Of a DNA stretch of 43,800 nucleotides, positions 36,644-43,462 are shown one piece after another. The translations under genes and the position numbers were made by a program. The DNA is from Myxococcales bacterium. GTDB taxonomy: Bacteria > Myxococcota > Kuafuiibacteriia > Kuafuiibacteriales > Kuafuiibacteriaceae. Location: assembly GCA_019634385.1 (NCBI GenBank), contig JAHQVK010000065.1, forward strand, positions 1 to 43,800, written 5' to 3'. Below the pieces are notes generated by a model. It made no database searches and had not been told where the DNA came from. It saw only the letters and a list, made by a program, of their open reading frames with translations. Position 1 is the first letter of the stretch; the number at the start of each line of letters is the position of its first letter.

Positions 36644-36834
36644 AAGAGCGTGTAGATAAAAGGCGCAGCTGGAGTCGCGGTGAGCATCACCAAGAGACCA
36701 ACGAGTAGAAAGGCCAAAAGTATGGGCATCAGCCACCACTTTTTGTGTTCCTGCATGAACCCGATCATCTCTGAGACCAATGTCTCCCGCTTCTCATGAG
36801 CCGCCGCTTCGAAAGTAGTACTATCTTTACGCAT
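36640..36834 (-). CDS. DUF5989 / SxtK-like small membrane protein
   Basis: A 64-residue protein with a charged N-terminal half and one membrane helix (about 35-56). The motif FMQEHKKWWLMPILLAF and the end APFIYTLF are characteristic of the DUF5989 family, which travels with SxtJ and carbamoyltransferases; the saxitoxin-cluster protein SxtK is of this kind. The ATG at 36834 has AGAGGA just upstream. It lies downstream of the SxtJ-like and carbamoyltransferase genes on the same strand, separated by repeats. Its molecular role is unknown; acting as a membrane partner of the carbamoyltransferase is inference. Confidence 0.85.
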   Translation of the reverse strand: MRKDSTTFEAAAHEKRETLVSEMIGFMQEHKKWWLMPILLAFLLVGLLVMLTATPAAPFIYTLF

Positions 36835-37024
36835 TTTTTCCTCTACTAGATTGTGTTGCTAAACTCATTCAAAGTCTATCTATCGTCCTTAAATAGTCCT
36901 TCACGACCATTCCTTAGCGAGTTCAACTACACACCCAACTTTTGTTATCTATCTTCGGTGTCTCTACATCTATGATGAAAACCTATTCCACTACCTCAAA
37001 CAACTGGACTTCAGGCCCTCCCAA

Positions 37025-37136
37025 TACAGCAGAAATCACTTGGGTTGAACCCAAGTTCCTCCTTCTACGCGGGGCTACGCCCCGCTGCGCGACCCCTTGT
37101 TGATTCTAACAAAATCACCAAGGGGTCTTTGCTGTA
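37025..37136 (+). repeat. Structured repeat E1
   Basis: A 112-bp element with a three-hairpin layout. Outer arms TACAGCA (37025-37031) and TGCTGTA (37130-37136) pair perfectly. Inside are CTTGGGTTGAACCCAAG (37039-37055), GCGGGGCTACGCCCCGC (37069-37085) and GACCCCTTG (37091-37099) with CAAGGGGTC (37119-37127). It is the inverse of E2, which has the same length. No ORF. Confidence 0.85.
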
Positions 37137-37195
37137 TAAATCAGTATAGAGCTACTGCTAGCTGAATAAAGACTCGGACCCCTCTACTCTAAGGC
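37137..37195. other. Spacer between E1 and A5; no gene in 36835-37561
   Basis: The whole gap between the DUF5989 and SxtJ-like genes (36835-37561, 727 bp) holds E1, A5 and B2 and otherwise shows no gene. I also see nothing recognisable in 36850-37024, which is A+T-richer than its surroundings. Confidence 0.5.
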
Positions 37196-37380
37196 TAGGT
37201 TGTGTCTTCAAACTCCGGACCGTTTTCTGACTTGTTTCCTACATGTGATAGGTCGGTGGCTTCGCCGCCCTTTCGGGCCCCTCGGTCCGGTACATCCCCG
37301 TACCCTCCCTCGGGGGCCGCCCCTTCACACACGCGGGATACGGCGTCATCTCCGCAGCCGGAGTTTGAAGACACGCCCTA
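37196..37380 (-). mobile_element. Family A palindromic element, copy A5
   Basis: A 185-bp copy, inverted relative to the other four. The ends TAGGTTGTGTCTTCAAACTCCGG and the complement ending ACACGCCCTA match over 21 of 23 bases. Its inner arms (CAAACTCCGG with CCGGAGTTTG) differ in sequence from other copies but still pair. The CCC-GAAA-GGG hairpin is present (read on the minus strand). It is the most symmetrical copy and possibly the youngest. Confidence 0.85.
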
Positions 37381-37410
37381 GATTTGGTCACCGGATATTC
37401 AGGCGAGACC

Positions 37411-37527
37411 TAACAGCCGGTTGATCTAGCCCTGCACGCATCTATCGGCCGATCTTTCCGTGAAACGTCCTGACCACGAAAAGCCGGCCTCGATAGCTAC
37501 ACACAGGGCTAAATCAACCGGCTGCTA
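37411..37527 (+). mobile_element. Family B palindromic element, copy B2 (internally deleted)
   Basis: A 117-bp copy closely matching the ends of B3 at 43.2 kb: TAACAGCCGGTTGATCTAGC at the left and GGGCTAAATCAACCGGCTGC at the right. Compared with B3, 62 bp are missing between two CACGAAAAG repeats, so B2 probably arose from a B3-like copy by recombination between these short direct repeats. It holds no gene. Confidence 0.8.
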
Positions 37528-37561
37528 AAACAGCAAGACCACAAGCCCTCTGAAGACACTT

Positions 37562-37972
37562 CTAATACTGTTTGAAATAACTCCTAACATCCCGCCGTAA
37601 TTGCCGTGATTGCCAATAAGAAGCCTGAGCCGGTAGTAGTTCTCGCTTCATCGGATCATAGCCTATTAGCCACATAACCATACCTATCGGTGTGATTATA
37701 ACAAAATACACAAAAGCCAGAATTAGATGAGAAACAACAAATCCTATTGGATAGCTAATAACCATGAGCCCAATGTATAACCAGCTGATCCATAAGGGGG
37801 CAACCCATCCGAGCATTCCGGCCGAGACACCTAAGCCCAACCAAAACCACCCGTATATATACCCTGTACTCAGCATATAACAACCCAGCAGCCCAAAAAA
37901 CAATAATGATATATATCCAAACTGCTGAAGTGTCTTTCGATCTGGAGATAAATCTAGTTTAACCAACGACAT
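37562..37972 (-). CDS. SxtJ-family membrane protein
   Basis: A 136-residue protein from the ATG at 37972, which has AGGAGAGGAG close upstream; the open frame begins 18 codons earlier without such a site. It has four hydrophobic segments (about 17-35, 38-60, 62-80 and 85-105) and a charged C-terminus rich in Arg and Gln. The size and layout, with IGYDPMKRELLPAQASYWQSR-like sequence near the end (a 'GyDplkr....a.sYW..r' pattern), match the SxtJ family. It lies between the carbamoyltransferase and DUF5989 genes on the same strand. The family's function is not established. Confidence 0.85.
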   Translation of the reverse strand: MSLVKLDLSPDRKTLQQFGYISLLFFGLLGCYMLSTGYIYGWFWLGLGVSAGMLGWVAPLWISWLYIGLMVISYPIGFVVSHLILAFVYFVIITPIGMVMWLIGYDPMKRELLPAQASYWQSRQLRRDVRSYFKQY

Positions 37973-38208
37973 TATTACTCCTCTCCTAAGACCTGTCTTC
38001 AAAGTCGAACGCGGTCTATTACTCACCTTTGCGTAGGCTGAATATCTGGCAACCTGCGGTCACCCACCTCAGTTGGAAGCCCCCATTCAGCCATAGCTAG
38101 CCTCCCCCCGACTCCGAACATTCCGGCAAACAAGACTCTTCACAATAGTACTACGCCAACCTAAAGCCACATCCTAATCCGATTCAGCGAACCATTACTC
38201 GTTGTAGT
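37973..38208. other. Leader of the SxtJ-like gene
   Basis: With E2 this forms a 417-bp gap between the carbamoyltransferase and SxtJ-like genes. Outside E2 I see only the ribosome site just before 37972. No gene and no clear promoter. Confidence 0.45.
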
Positions 38209-38320
38209 TACAGCAAAGACCACTTGGTAATTCTGTAAGAATCAATAAGTGGTCGCGCAGCGGGGCGTAGCCCCGCGTAGAAGCAGAGACTTGGGTTCAA
38301 CCCAAGTGATTTCTGCGGTA
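38209..38320 (-). repeat. Structured repeat E2
   Basis: A 112-bp element, the inverse of E1. The arms TACAGCA (38209-38215) and TGCGGTA (38314-38320) pair with one mismatch. GACCACTTG (38218-38226) pairs with TAAGTGGTC (38246-38254), where E1 has GACCCCTTG with CAAGGGGTC: one base pair has changed on both sides. The other two hairpins are CGGGGCGTAGCCCCG and CTTGGGTTCAACCCAAG. Confidence 0.85.
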
Positions 38321-38389
38321 TTGGTCTCACTATCATTCACCATAACCACATTGAGTCATTTCACGTTCTAAAATACTCCTGGCCAATCA

Positions 38390-40243
38390 TCAATCTAATT
38401 CAAATTGAGCCAAATATCGCTCTGCCTCGGCAGTCGCCATCTCCTGGCGTTGTTCTTCTTTCACTAGCACGCAGTTTTCGAGCACCAGGACGTCCATATC
38501 CGTTGCCAAAAAGCACTTGTATGCGTTCTGGGGTGACTCCACAATCGGCTCACCCCGAATATTGAAACTGGTATTAATGACTATTGGGCACCCAGTCTGT
38601 TCGTAAAACTTCTGCATCAGTCGGTAGAAGCGACCATGACGTTCTTCGTCGACCGTCTGTACTCGAGCAGAATAGTCAACATGTGTGATGGCTGGTACCG
38701 AGGATCGAATCGCCCGCAAACGCTCCAATCCAGTGCTCTCATACCGCCCCGTTGAAACACGATGCTTCTCTAATACCGGCGCCACAAGCAGCATATATGG
38801 GCTCTCCTGGCCAGGTCGCATCATAAACCAATCATGGGCATGTTCGACGAGCACGCACGGTGCAAATGGCCTGAACGATTCACGAAATTTGATCTTCAGG
38901 TTCATGGTCGATTGCATCGACTTCGAACGCGCATCGCCGATAATAGAGCGACTACCTAAGGCTCTTGGGCCAAACTCCATTCTTCCCTGAAAATGCCCCA
39001 CAACCTGCTCGTTCGAAATAAGTCCTGACACCACCTCCAGAAGCTGCTCTTCGTCCTCATAGTATACATAAGTGGCCCCTACAGAATCTAGAAACTCACG
39101 AATCTGCGCGTTCGTATATCGGCTCCCGAGCAACGAGGCAGACTGCAAGTCCGTCGGTGGTTGCCGCTCACTTGCCGTCATTTTTCGCTCGTTTCCGAGC
39201 AACTGAAACCATGTGAACAACGCCGCCCCCAAAGCCCCACCAGCATCACCCGCCGCTGGTTGCACCCACACGTTATCAAACGCACCATCTCGGGCAATCT
39301 TGCCGTTTCCAACACAGTTGAGAGCAACTCCTCCGGCAAGAACAAGATTCTTAGAGCCGGTCATACGCGCTAGGTGGCGAGTCATCCTCAAAATGATCTC
39401 CTCGGTCACGGCTTGAATGGACGCCGCTATATCCATTTCTCGCTCCGAGATATGGGTTTCGGAGCGCCGAGGCGGACCACCAAAGAGTTGGTTCATCTTC
39501 CGCGAGGTCATCGTCAATCCCTGACAGTAGTTGAAGTAGCTCATATCCAGCCGAAACGAGCCATCTTCCTTAAGATCAATGAGATGCTTCAGAATGAGGT
39601 TCTTGTACTTAGGCTCCCCGTATGGGGCCAATCCCATAAGTTTGTATTCTCCGGAATTGACCTTAAAGCCACAAAAGTACGTGAAGGCAGAATACAGTAA
39701 TCCAAGCGAATGGGGGAAGCGCAGTTCGTGGGTCAACTCAATGCGATTTTCTCGTCCATAACCTAAACTCGCGGTTGCCCACTCCCCTACGCCATCTATC
39801 GTCAGTAGTGCAGCCTCTTCAAAAGGGCTGGGAAAAAATGCACTGGCGGCATGAGATTCATGATGTTCGGTAAAAATATAGCGCCCTTTGTATCGGCCCT
39901 CTAAACCACGATCCAACTCCCTCGGATGATGCAACTTCTCTCGTAACCACAGCGGCATCGCCTTAAGAAAAGAGCGAAACCCAACCGGTGCATACGCAAG
40001 GTAGGTCTCTAGTAAACGATCAAATTTGAGCAACGGTTTATCATAAAATGCAACATGATTAACGTCCTCGGGAGTAATCCCCGCCTCTCCCAAACAAAAG
40101 TCTATGGCTTGTTTGGGAAACCGATAGTCGTGCTTTATCCGGGAAAATCGCTCTTCCTGAGCGGCAGCGACAATTTCACCGTCACGAACAAGACATGCCG
40201 CACTATCATGATAAAAAGCAGAAATTCCTAAAATAGTGGTCAT
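38390..40243 (-). CDS. NodU/CmcH-family carbamoyltransferase
   Basis: A 617-residue O-carbamoyltransferase that should transfer a carbamoyl group from carbamoyl phosphate, via carbamoyl-AMP, to a hydroxyl. The N-terminal domain starts ILGISAFYHDSAACLVRDG, and contains EHHESHAASAFFPSPF (126-141, with metal-binding His127 and His131) and LLTIDGVGEW (147-156, Asp150). The C-terminal ATP/carbamoyl domain has GRMEFGPRALGSRSIIGDAR and SFNIRGEPIVESPQNA. Both halves match TobZ and SxtI. It leads the sxtI-J-K-like gene trio. The ATG at 40243 follows AAGGATG, 13 bases from element E3. The substrate is unknown. Confidence 0.95.
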   Translation of the reverse strand: MTTILGISAFYHDSAACLVRDGEIVAAAQEERFSRIKHDYRFPKQAIDFCLGEAGITPEDVNHVAFYDKPLLKFDRLLETYLAYAPVGFRSFLKAMPLWLREKLHHPRELDRGLEGRYKGRYIFTEHHESHAASAFFPSPFEEAALLTIDGVGEWATASLGYGRENRIELTHELRFPHSLGLLYSAFTYFCGFKVNSGEYKLMGLAPYGEPKYKNLILKHLIDLKEDGSFRLDMSYFNYCQGLTMTSRKMNQLFGGPPRRSETHISEREMDIAASIQAVTEEIILRMTRHLARMTGSKNLVLAGGVALNCVGNGKIARDGAFDNVWVQPAAGDAGGALGAALFTWFQLLGNERKMTASERQPPTDLQSASLLGSRYTNAQIREFLDSVGATYVYYEDEEQLLEVVSGLISNEQVVGHFQGRMEFGPRALGSRSIIGDARSKSMQSTMNLKIKFRESFRPFAPCVLVEHAHDWFMMRPGQESPYMLLVAPVLEKHRVSTGRYESTGLERLRAIRSSVPAITHVDYSARVQTVDEERHGRFYRLMQKFYEQTGCPIVINTSFNIRGEPIVESPQNAYKCFLATDMDVLVLENCVLVKEEQRQEMATAEAERYLAQFELD

Positions 40244-40256
40244 CTTTCATCCTTGT

Positions 40257-40380
40257 TATAGCAAAGACCACTTTAACTGAGCCTCGGATTTTCTCCAAAG
40301 GTCGCTAAGTGGCCTCTGCAGCGAGGCAAAGCCGAGCGTAGCTGCAGGAGGTTGGTTTCAAGCCAACCGGTTTCTGCTCT
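40257..40380 (-). repeat. Structured repeat E3
   Basis: About 122 bp with the same plan as E1 and E2 but different stem sequences. GGTTGG (about 40350-40355) pairs with CCAACC (40363-40368); CTGCAGC and GCTGCAG (about 40316 and 40340) pair; GACCACTT and AAGTGGCC pair. It lies just upstream of the carbamoyltransferase start. Because the stems differ yet still pair, structure seems to matter. Confidence 0.75.
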
Positions 40381-40451
40381 CATGACAGCAACTCTACCCA
40401 AAGCACGGTCAACCGATGGATGTACGGAAGGTATCACGGGCACATTGATAG
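40381..40451. other. Divergent intergenic region; no gene in 40244-40945
   Basis: The 702-bp space between the carbamoyltransferase (-) and the methyltransferase (+) holds E3, a 106-bp tandem duplication and E4. The short frames here look like chance. Promoters for both genes are expected here, but I could not pick them out. Confidence 0.45.
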
Positions 40452-40660
40452 CCCCAGTCTCTCGTCCCGGGTAGAAACTCAAAAGTATCAACATGCACAA
40501 GCTGCGAGAACAACCACTGTCATTGTCATACCCGTCACAAGGTTGCGGAAACCGAGTCCCCAGTCTCTCATCTCGGTTAGAAACTCAAAAGTGTATCAAC
40601 ATGCACAAACTGCGAAAACAATCGCTGTCATTGTCATACCCACCGCAAGGTTGCGGAAAC
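40452..40660. repeat. 106-bp tandem duplication
   Basis: Two adjacent copies start CCCCAGTCTCTC at 40452 and 40558 and end GGTTGCGGAAAC at about 40549 and 40660, with about 85-90 percent identity by eye and a 2-base insertion in the second. The second copy ends with a perfect CCGCAAGGTTGCGG hairpin that is eroded in the first. The copies are too long and too few for a CRISPR array. Confidence 0.75.
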
Positions 40661-40718
40661 AAATGTAGCCTCCAGCCAGCCATCAAATGAAAGACGAAAC
40701 GCCCTGGATCGCCCTGAA

Positions 40719-40777
40719 TACAGCAAGCCCGTCGTAGAAGCAGGAGCTAGGGTTCAACCCAAGTTCTTTCTGCTATA
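40719..40777 (-). repeat. Structured repeat E4 (truncated)
   Basis: A 59-bp shortened E element. It keeps the outer arms TACAGCA (40719-40725) and TGCTATA (40771-40777), the GTAGAAGCAG linker and a CTAGGGTTCAACCCAAG hairpin. The central and third hairpins are missing. It lies 168 bp before the methyltransferase gene. Confidence 0.7.
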
Positions 40778-40945
40778 AACCACCCAGAGAAGGGCTCTAA
40801 GCCACACAAGAGCATTATTTAGTTTGAAGCGTCCTATTATTGGTGGAGTTAGACCTGATGACAAAGACCAGTATCTGCTAGATATGCAGCATGTAGAGTC
40901 CAACGAAAGATTGTACACCAGGGATAGGCGTTCTAACTTGGCCCC

Positions 40946-41890
40946 GTGGCTACAACCTCTATCTGCCCTCTGTGTAAGGCATCATGGTTCAAACATCTGG
41001 GTAAGAAAAGCGAAGCAACCCGGTCCCGGGGAGACATCCGTCTCAAGCAGTGCATAAAATGCCACTTGGTATTCTTAGCTGAACGGCCTGATAGTTTTGA
41101 TGCTGACCTATACGCCTACTACGCAAGGAGGGATGGCAAATCGCAGACCGAACTCTATGATCCTCTAACCACCCATAGATATCAACAACTACTCGATCGA
41201 TTCGCAACGATGACCCACGGGCGAAAACTATTAGATATTGGGTGCGGTCTAGGCCATTTTGTTCATACTGCGGTGAGCAAAGGCTGGGGCGCCCAAGGTA
41301 TTGATCTATCCGAATCAGCCATCAATATCTGTAAACGCTTTGGTGTTCCAGCTTCAAAACAGGACATTTTTGATCCCACTCTTTCAACCCATCAATATGA
41401 TGTCATTACGATGTTTGAACTCATTGAGCACCTTCCCACGCCTTCCCCATTCATTAGTAGGGCTACTGAACTACTTCGACCAGGAGGACTTTTGTATATA
41501 ACCACGCCCAACTACAACGCCCTCGACCGGAGAGTTCAGGGACTATCCTGGGAACCGATCAATGGTGAGCATTGTGTTTACTTTACGCCCAAAACACTCC
41601 TTCAACTCATCAAGTCTATCGCACCTACTATGGATGTAATATCCTTGACGACCCACAATGTCTCCGCACAAACGCTCCGCTTAGTCCTACAGCCTTCTTT
41701 ATCATTATCCAAGTCTCAGCCGGCCATCAGTCTGCAAGGGGAACCTCTCAATGAAGTACACCACGAGGAACGTCGCCTCCGAACCCAGCTTGAAAGTAGC
41801 TCCCTCATGAGATGGTCCAAAACGATGGCTAACAAACTTCTCAATCAGACTCGCTTAGGTAATGCTATGACCCTGCTCGCTAAGACTTGA
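40946..41890 (+). CDS. Zinc-ribbon class I SAM methyltransferase
   Basis: A 314-residue methyltransferase. Two CxxC pairs, Cys7/Cys10 and Cys36/Cys39, form an N-terminal zinc ribbon often seen in methyltransferases of sugar and natural-product pathways. The SAM-binding motif is LLDIGCGLGHF (95-105), followed by GIDLSESAI, and the post-motif block is YDVITMFELIEHLPTPSPFI. The start is GTG at 40946, which places the zinc ribbon at the extreme N-terminus. The C-terminal 80 residues are not part of the core fold. It is the first plus-strand gene of the carbamoylation region, divergent from the carbamoyltransferase, and probably acts on the same product. Substrate not known. Confidence 0.88.
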   Translation: MATTSICPLCKASWFKHLGKKSEATRSRGDIRLKQCIKCHLVFLAERPDSFDADLYAYYARRDGKSQTELYDPLTTHRYQQLLDRFATMTHGRKLLDIGCGLGHFVHTAVSKGWGAQGIDLSESAINICKRFGVPASKQDIFDPTLSTHQYDVITMFELIEHLPTPSPFISRATELLRPGGLLYITTPNYNALDRRVQGLSWEPINGEHCVYFTPKTLLQLIKSIAPTMDVISLTTHNVSAQTLRLVLQPSLSLSKSQPAISLQGEPLNEVHHEERRLRTQLESSSLMRWSKTMANKLLNQTRLGNAMTLLAKT

Positions 41891-41892
41891 TA

Positions 41893-41970
41893 AGCAAGTG
41901 GTCGCTCAGCGGGGCTTTGCCACGCGAAGAAGCAGCAACTTGGGTTCTACCCAAGTTCTTGCTTCTATAT
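41893..41970 (-). repeat. Structured repeat E5 (partial)
   Basis: A partial E element between the methyltransferase and SGNH hydrolase genes. It retains AAGTGGTCGC, the CGGGGCTTTGCCACG central hairpin (weakened) and CTTGGGTTCTACCCAAG (41939-41955). One arm of the third hairpin is missing. The flanks AGCAAG and CTTGCT can still pair. Confidence 0.7.
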
Positions 41971-41996
41971 AGCTGAGATCTAAGAGAAAGAATGTT

Positions 41997-43136
41997 ATGA
42001 ACAACCAATCCTCAAAATCCATCCGTACCCGAGTCATTCTCATTAGCTTCTATGCCCTATTGACCACCTTATTTCTCGGCGGAGTTTTTGCCGGAAGATG
42101 GACCGCAAGTTATCCGCTAAATCGAACCTTCGGCCATTGGGACATAGCCACAAATCTAGGATCTGCAGCCAAAGCAAAAGGTAGCCCTGCCAGTGTAGCT
42201 GAGGCCTTCTTCGACCCCCAACAAGCCCTAGAAGATATGGACAACTACCTTTGGGTTCCCCAAATGACCGCCGTGCCCCTTCTTGATTTTAGTAGTGCCG
42301 CTATTGCTGGCTCACCTATTGTAGGACCTGGCTTTAGAAACACTCACGAACCGGTAAGCCCCAAAGAGCCGGGATACAAACGGGTCTTTCTCATTGGCGG
42401 CTCCACCGCATTTTCCGTTGGTGCGCCAAGTGAAGAATGGACCATTGGTCGAAGGATTGAATATCACCTACAGCAGGCTTTGAAGCAACCGGTTGAAGTT
42501 TTCACCTTAGCCACCCCATCGTGGACATCCAATCAAGAGCGCGCAGCGGCCCTCAATATTGTCGCACCACTGCAACCAAACTTGGTCATATCCCTATCCG
42601 GCGTCAACGACTTGGCTTTTGCCCAACTAGGTAGAGATCCTCATCTACAGAGGGGGCATTACGAACAAACGTTCTTCGAGGCCCTTTCGCTCGCCCACCA
42701 GCTTGCTGGGCGAGGCCCCATTCACGACGCCGTTCCGTCCTCCCCAAGCCCTATTCCGGTTGAACGATCACTTCAGCGCATCGTTGAAAATACGGCCCTC
42801 ATTCGCTACGGCCTCGAACGAATGGGGAGTTCATACCTGTATGTCCAGCAACCCACAATCTATGCCGCTTCGAGGCTTAGTCCCAGGGAGCGAACCATGC
42901 TTAGCTCACAACCCTCGGAGAAAGTAGCATATTTTGTAGAGGCTTATCCGAAAATAACCGCTGCCGTATCTGCCGAATTAGGTGATGACCATTTTCTCAA
43001 TCTTGCGGATACCTTCGCGGAGCTTGGCGAAGACGTCGAAGTATTTATTGATGCTTACCACTTTGGTGATCGCGGCAATGAGCATATAGCTCAGGCTATT
43101 GCCCGAAAGGCGGCAACACTATTCGGCGATGAATAG
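41997..43136 (+). CDS. Membrane-anchored SGNH/GDSL hydrolase-like protein
   Basis: A 379-residue protein with an N-terminal membrane helix (about 12-32) and an extracytoplasmic SGNH fold. The nucleophile block is VFLIGGSTAFSVG with Ser136, the Asn block is SGVND (Asn204), and the last block DAYHFGDRGNEHIA has Asp352 and His355 in the usual DxxH spacing. A Gly for the second oxyanion position is not obvious. SGNH proteins of this type are regular neighbours of SxtJ/DUF5989/carbamoyltransferase sets and of surface-glycan loci, where they add or remove acyl groups. It is alone after E5 and followed by repeat B3. Confidence 0.85.
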   Translation: MNNQSSKSIRTRVILISFYALLTTLFLGGVFAGRWTASYPLNRTFGHWDIATNLGSAAKAKGSPASVAEAFFDPQQALEDMDNYLWVPQMTAVPLLDFSSAAIAGSPIVGPGFRNTHEPVSPKEPGYKRVFLIGGSTAFSVGAPSEEWTIGRRIEYHLQQALKQPVEVFTLATPSWTSNQERAAALNIVAPLQPNLVISLSGVNDLAFAQLGRDPHLQRGHYEQTFFEALSLAHQLAGRGPIHDAVPSSPSPIPVERSLQRIVENTALIRYGLERMGSSYLYVQQPTIYAASRLSPRERTMLSSQPSEKVAYFVEAYPKITAAVSAELGDDHFLNLADTFAELGEDVEVFIDAYHFGDRGNEHIAQAIARKAATLFGDE

Positions 43137-43193
43137 TAAATCTAGTTAAAGCCCCTTCCCCAGACATGAGTACACCGTCACTAAAATACGTCC

Positions 43194-43372
43194 TAGCAGC
43201 CTGTTGATCTAGCCCTGCACGCATCTATCGGCCGGTCTTTCCGTGAAAGGTCCTGACCACGAAAAGTCTCTCCTCGGTCGCGTACCGCCTGGCACGCTCG
43301 CCTCGTCGTCAGAGCGTTTCACGAAAAGCCGGCCTCGATAGCTACACACAGGGCTAAATCAACCGGCTGCTA
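43194..43372 (+). mobile_element. Family B palindromic element, copy B3
   Basis: A 179-bp copy with ends TAGCAGCCTGTTGATCTAGC and AAATCAACCGGCTGCTA. The inner arms CCGTGAAAGG and CGTTTCACG resemble the corresponding arms of B1. The centre differs from B1 but has a similar layout (CTCGGTCGCGTACC). The two CACGAAAAG repeats that bound the deletion in B2 are both present. Confidence 0.8.
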
Positions 43373-43462
43373 GGCCTGGTTTTTAATGTTGGCAAGAATC
43401 GATTCAAAGTACGCTCGTGTGACTGAATATGCGGACTCGGAGCAAGGCTAGTAGTCCCCAGA
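43373..43462. other. Gap between B3 and the WD40 gene
   Basis: The gap between the SGNH hydrolase and WD40 genes (43137-43462, 326 bp) is mostly B3. I see no gene and no clear terminator in the rest. Confidence 0.45.

Noticed and set aside
37025-37136. E1 as a tRNA-like or tmRNA-like gene because of its cloverleaf layout
   Set aside because: No anticodon arm, T-arm consensus (GGTTCGAATCC) or CCA-type acceptor stem is present, and the hairpins are the wrong size.
37200-37424. Short open frame across element A5
   Set aside because: The frame is a by-product of the palindromic repeat. A similar one occurs on the opposite strand of A3 (23594-23812), there is no ribosome site, and the encoded sequence is low-complexity Arg/Pro.
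40452-40660. Possible CRISPR repeats ending GGTTGCGGAAAC
   Set aside because: There are only two copies of about 106 bp, the parts between the similar ends are also similar to each other, and no cas gene is near. It is a tandem duplication.
40824-41057. Plus-strand open frame overlapping the methyltransferase start
   Set aside because: It overlaps the zinc-ribbon coding region in another frame, has no recognisable content and ends early. The methyltransferase frame has clear motifs.
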